Positions 62,854 to 64,000 of a stretch of DNA of 64,000 bases are shown here, in pieces. The stretch lies in NCBI RefSeq assembly GCF_023227905.1, contig NZ_JALOCF010000011.1, forward strand, positions 42,317 through 106,316. The letters are read 5' to 3'. The position numbers and the translations under genes are program-made. Position 1 is the first letter of the stretch; every line of letters starts with the position of its first letter. The DNA is from Methylobacter sp. (lineage in GTDB: Bacteria; Pseudomonadota; Gammaproteobacteria; Methylococcales; Methylomonadaceae). The notes under the pieces are model-generated. The model saw only the letters and a list, made by a program, of their open reading frames with translations. It was not told the DNA's origin and did not search any database.

Positions 62854-63546
62854 TTAACCGTACAGGCTATCCGGCTTTCGCTCCTGTACCTGACCGTTGG
62901 CGCCAATTAAAACCGTCGTGGCCAGTCCGTAAAAAATGCCATGTTCAACAATGCCGGGGATGCTGTTTAAGGTACTGTTGAGCGTTTCCATATCAATATG
63001 TGCGTCAAAGTTCATATCCAATATCAAGCTGCCGTAAGCGCTTATCGCAAAACCGTTTTTATTGGAATTTTGACGTAAATCGCCTTGTCCTCCGTTTGCT
63101 TCCAGCTGCTTTTTGACCAGTTGCCAGGCAAAAGGCATCACTTCAATGGGGATAGGGAAACGCTGGCCGATACGATCAACCAGTTTGCTCGCCTCAGCCA
63201 GCACTAAAAATTGCTTGCTAGCGGTTGCCAGCAGTTTTTCACGTACCAGGTCAGCCCCTTGGCCCTTGAGCAAGGTTAAATCCGGCGATACCTCATCGGC
63301 GCCATCGACATAAAGATCGACATGGCTTACCTGTTCGAAACCCAGCACCGACAAGCCGAGCTGTTGCGCCTTAACCGCGCTTACAACCGAGCTGGAGACG
63401 GTGGTTACTTTAAGGCCCTGTTCACGGCTGCGATGCGCCAGTTCTTCAATAAAGCAATTCGCAGTCGAGCCGGTGCCAAGCCCAACCAGCATTCCGTCAG
63501 TCACTTGATCGGCGGCACGTTTGGCGATAAGTTCCTTGTCATTCAT
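62854..63546 (-). CDS. rpiA: Ribose-5-phosphate isomerase A
   Basis: A 230-residue cytoplasmic enzyme that interconverts ribose-5-phosphate and ribulose-5-phosphate in the pentose phosphate pathway (and, in methanotrophs, the ribulose monophosphate cycle). GLGTGSTANCFIEEL, TVSSSVVSA, DLYVDGADEVSPDLTLLKGQ, GADLVREKLLA and the closing IPGIVEHGIFYGLA are diagnostic. ATG 63546 gives the usual length. Its neighbours do not share its role. Confidence 0.95.
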   Translation of the reverse strand: MNDKELIAKRAADQVTDGMLVGLGTGSTANCFIEELAHRSREQGLKVTTVSSSVVSAVKAQQLGLSVLGFEQVSHVDLYVDGADEVSPDLTLLKGQGADLVREKLLATASKQFLVLAEASKLVDRIGQRFPIPIEVMPFAWQLVKKQLEANGGQGDLRQNSNKNGFAISAYGSLILDMNFDAHIDMETLNSTLNSIPGIVEHGIFYGLATTVLIGANGQVQERKPDSLYG

Positions 63547-64000
63547 GGCTTACACCTCAATGTAATGGCTAGAAGAATCTAATAACGTTATGCCTTTGTG
63601 CGTTTCACAGCAGAGCATTATCAGGAAGATAAAAGTAGGTTAAACCGAGCGGCAATTTAAGGCTTGGCCGATAATCAGTTTAAGCCGACTGTTTTAAAAA
63701 GATATTATTCTCGATGCAGTTTTATGTCCAGCAAGCCATCATAGATGGGCTAGAGCAAATACAGCCTATAGACAGTTTACAGTTTGATAGACAACCATTG
63801 CCCAACTTCAAAGCCTCTGAATTTTTGCGGCGGAAGCCGTAAAAATTCTGGCATACTTGGATTATTCCGCTAAGTAGTGTTTGAATGAAAATTAATTAAT
63901 ATCATATTCATCAATAGGTTATAATGATTTTCCAACACGAAGATGTGTTGCCCTGACCCCGGTTTTGTCTTATTTCCAGCGAAAATCGGCCCGTAACCGC
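63547..64000. other. Region to window end with no recognised gene
   Basis: A 41-codon plus-strand frame from ATG 63714 (MQFYVQQAIIDGLEQIQPID) shows no family and no ribosome-binding site. Nothing else is visible. The rpiA promoter should lie in the first part. Confidence 0.4.

Noticed and set aside
1..64000. CRISPR array or cas genes
   Set aside because: No regularly spaced direct repeats or Cas-like proteins were seen.

Overview
The window looks like part of the chromosome of a gammaproteobacterium, most plausibly a methanotroph of the Methylococcales. That assignment is inference. It rests on moderate G+C, EpsE/F/G/L-type exopolysaccharide (EPS) genes, an exosortase E/VPEID-CTERM pair, and many decayed insertion sequences in long AT-rich gaps. 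Housekeeping genes sit at the edges and in the middle: lyase and PLP-enzyme genes and a CoA-disulfide-reductase-like flavoprotein at 1-2.9 kb; tRNA-Leu(CAA), queA and galE at 29.8-32.8 kb; a VanZ-like gene, an MgtC/DUF4010 transporter-like gene and rpiA at 61-63.5 kb. Almost everything else concerns making, exporting and modifying surface polysaccharide.

Layout. 3.7-14 kb: two minus-strand glycosyltransferase genes (GT4 and WecG/TagA type), then a plus-strand run of five glycosyltransferases, with transposase and acyltransferase remnants between them. 14.2-17.7 kb: two minus-strand secreted proteins (a beta-helix protein; an FN3-PKD-LamG protein). 19-22.2 kb: a Wzx-type flippase and a UDP-HexNAc dehydrogenase (TviB type). 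22.9-26.6 kb: a small VPEID-CTERM protein, the bifunctional exosortase E/CPBP protease that should process it, and an LhgO-type oxidase. 27-28.8 kb: an outer-membrane barrel and a Wza-like export protein. 33.3-40 kb: a priming sugar transferase lacking its usual N-terminal membrane domain, then epsE, epsF, epsG and epsL. 40.7-47.6 kb: two nonribosomal peptide synthetase (NRPS) genes ending in a thioesterase. 47.7-58.2 kb: Wzy- and Wzx-like membrane proteins, a pyruvyltransferase, a nitroreductase, three GT4 enzymes and a methyltransferase. 58.3-60.1 kb: a second large beta-helix protein.

How it fits together (inference). Sugars are activated (GalE, TviB-like), assembled on a lipid carrier (WcaJ-like transferase, glycosyltransferases), flipped (Wzx), polymerised (Wzy) and exported (EpsE/F/G/L and the second Wza-like/barrel pair). 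Secreted beta-helix and LamG proteins probably bind or trim the polymer. The NRPS could supply a peptide decoration or a separate small molecule.

The most interesting signal is a palindromic site, WRCYTAGGTA, found five times. Each copy is in non-coding DNA upstream of a surface-related gene: the GT4 operon, both large secreted-protein genes, the VPEID-CTERM gene and the NRPS operon. Three copies extend to a shared 16-nt block. The two large secreted-protein genes also share the rest of their upstream region, a conserved hairpin and a short leader reading frame. This suggests one regulator linking EPS synthesis, NRPS and exosortase E. The palindrome fits, as I recall it, the T-box consensus of VpsT-type biofilm regulators.
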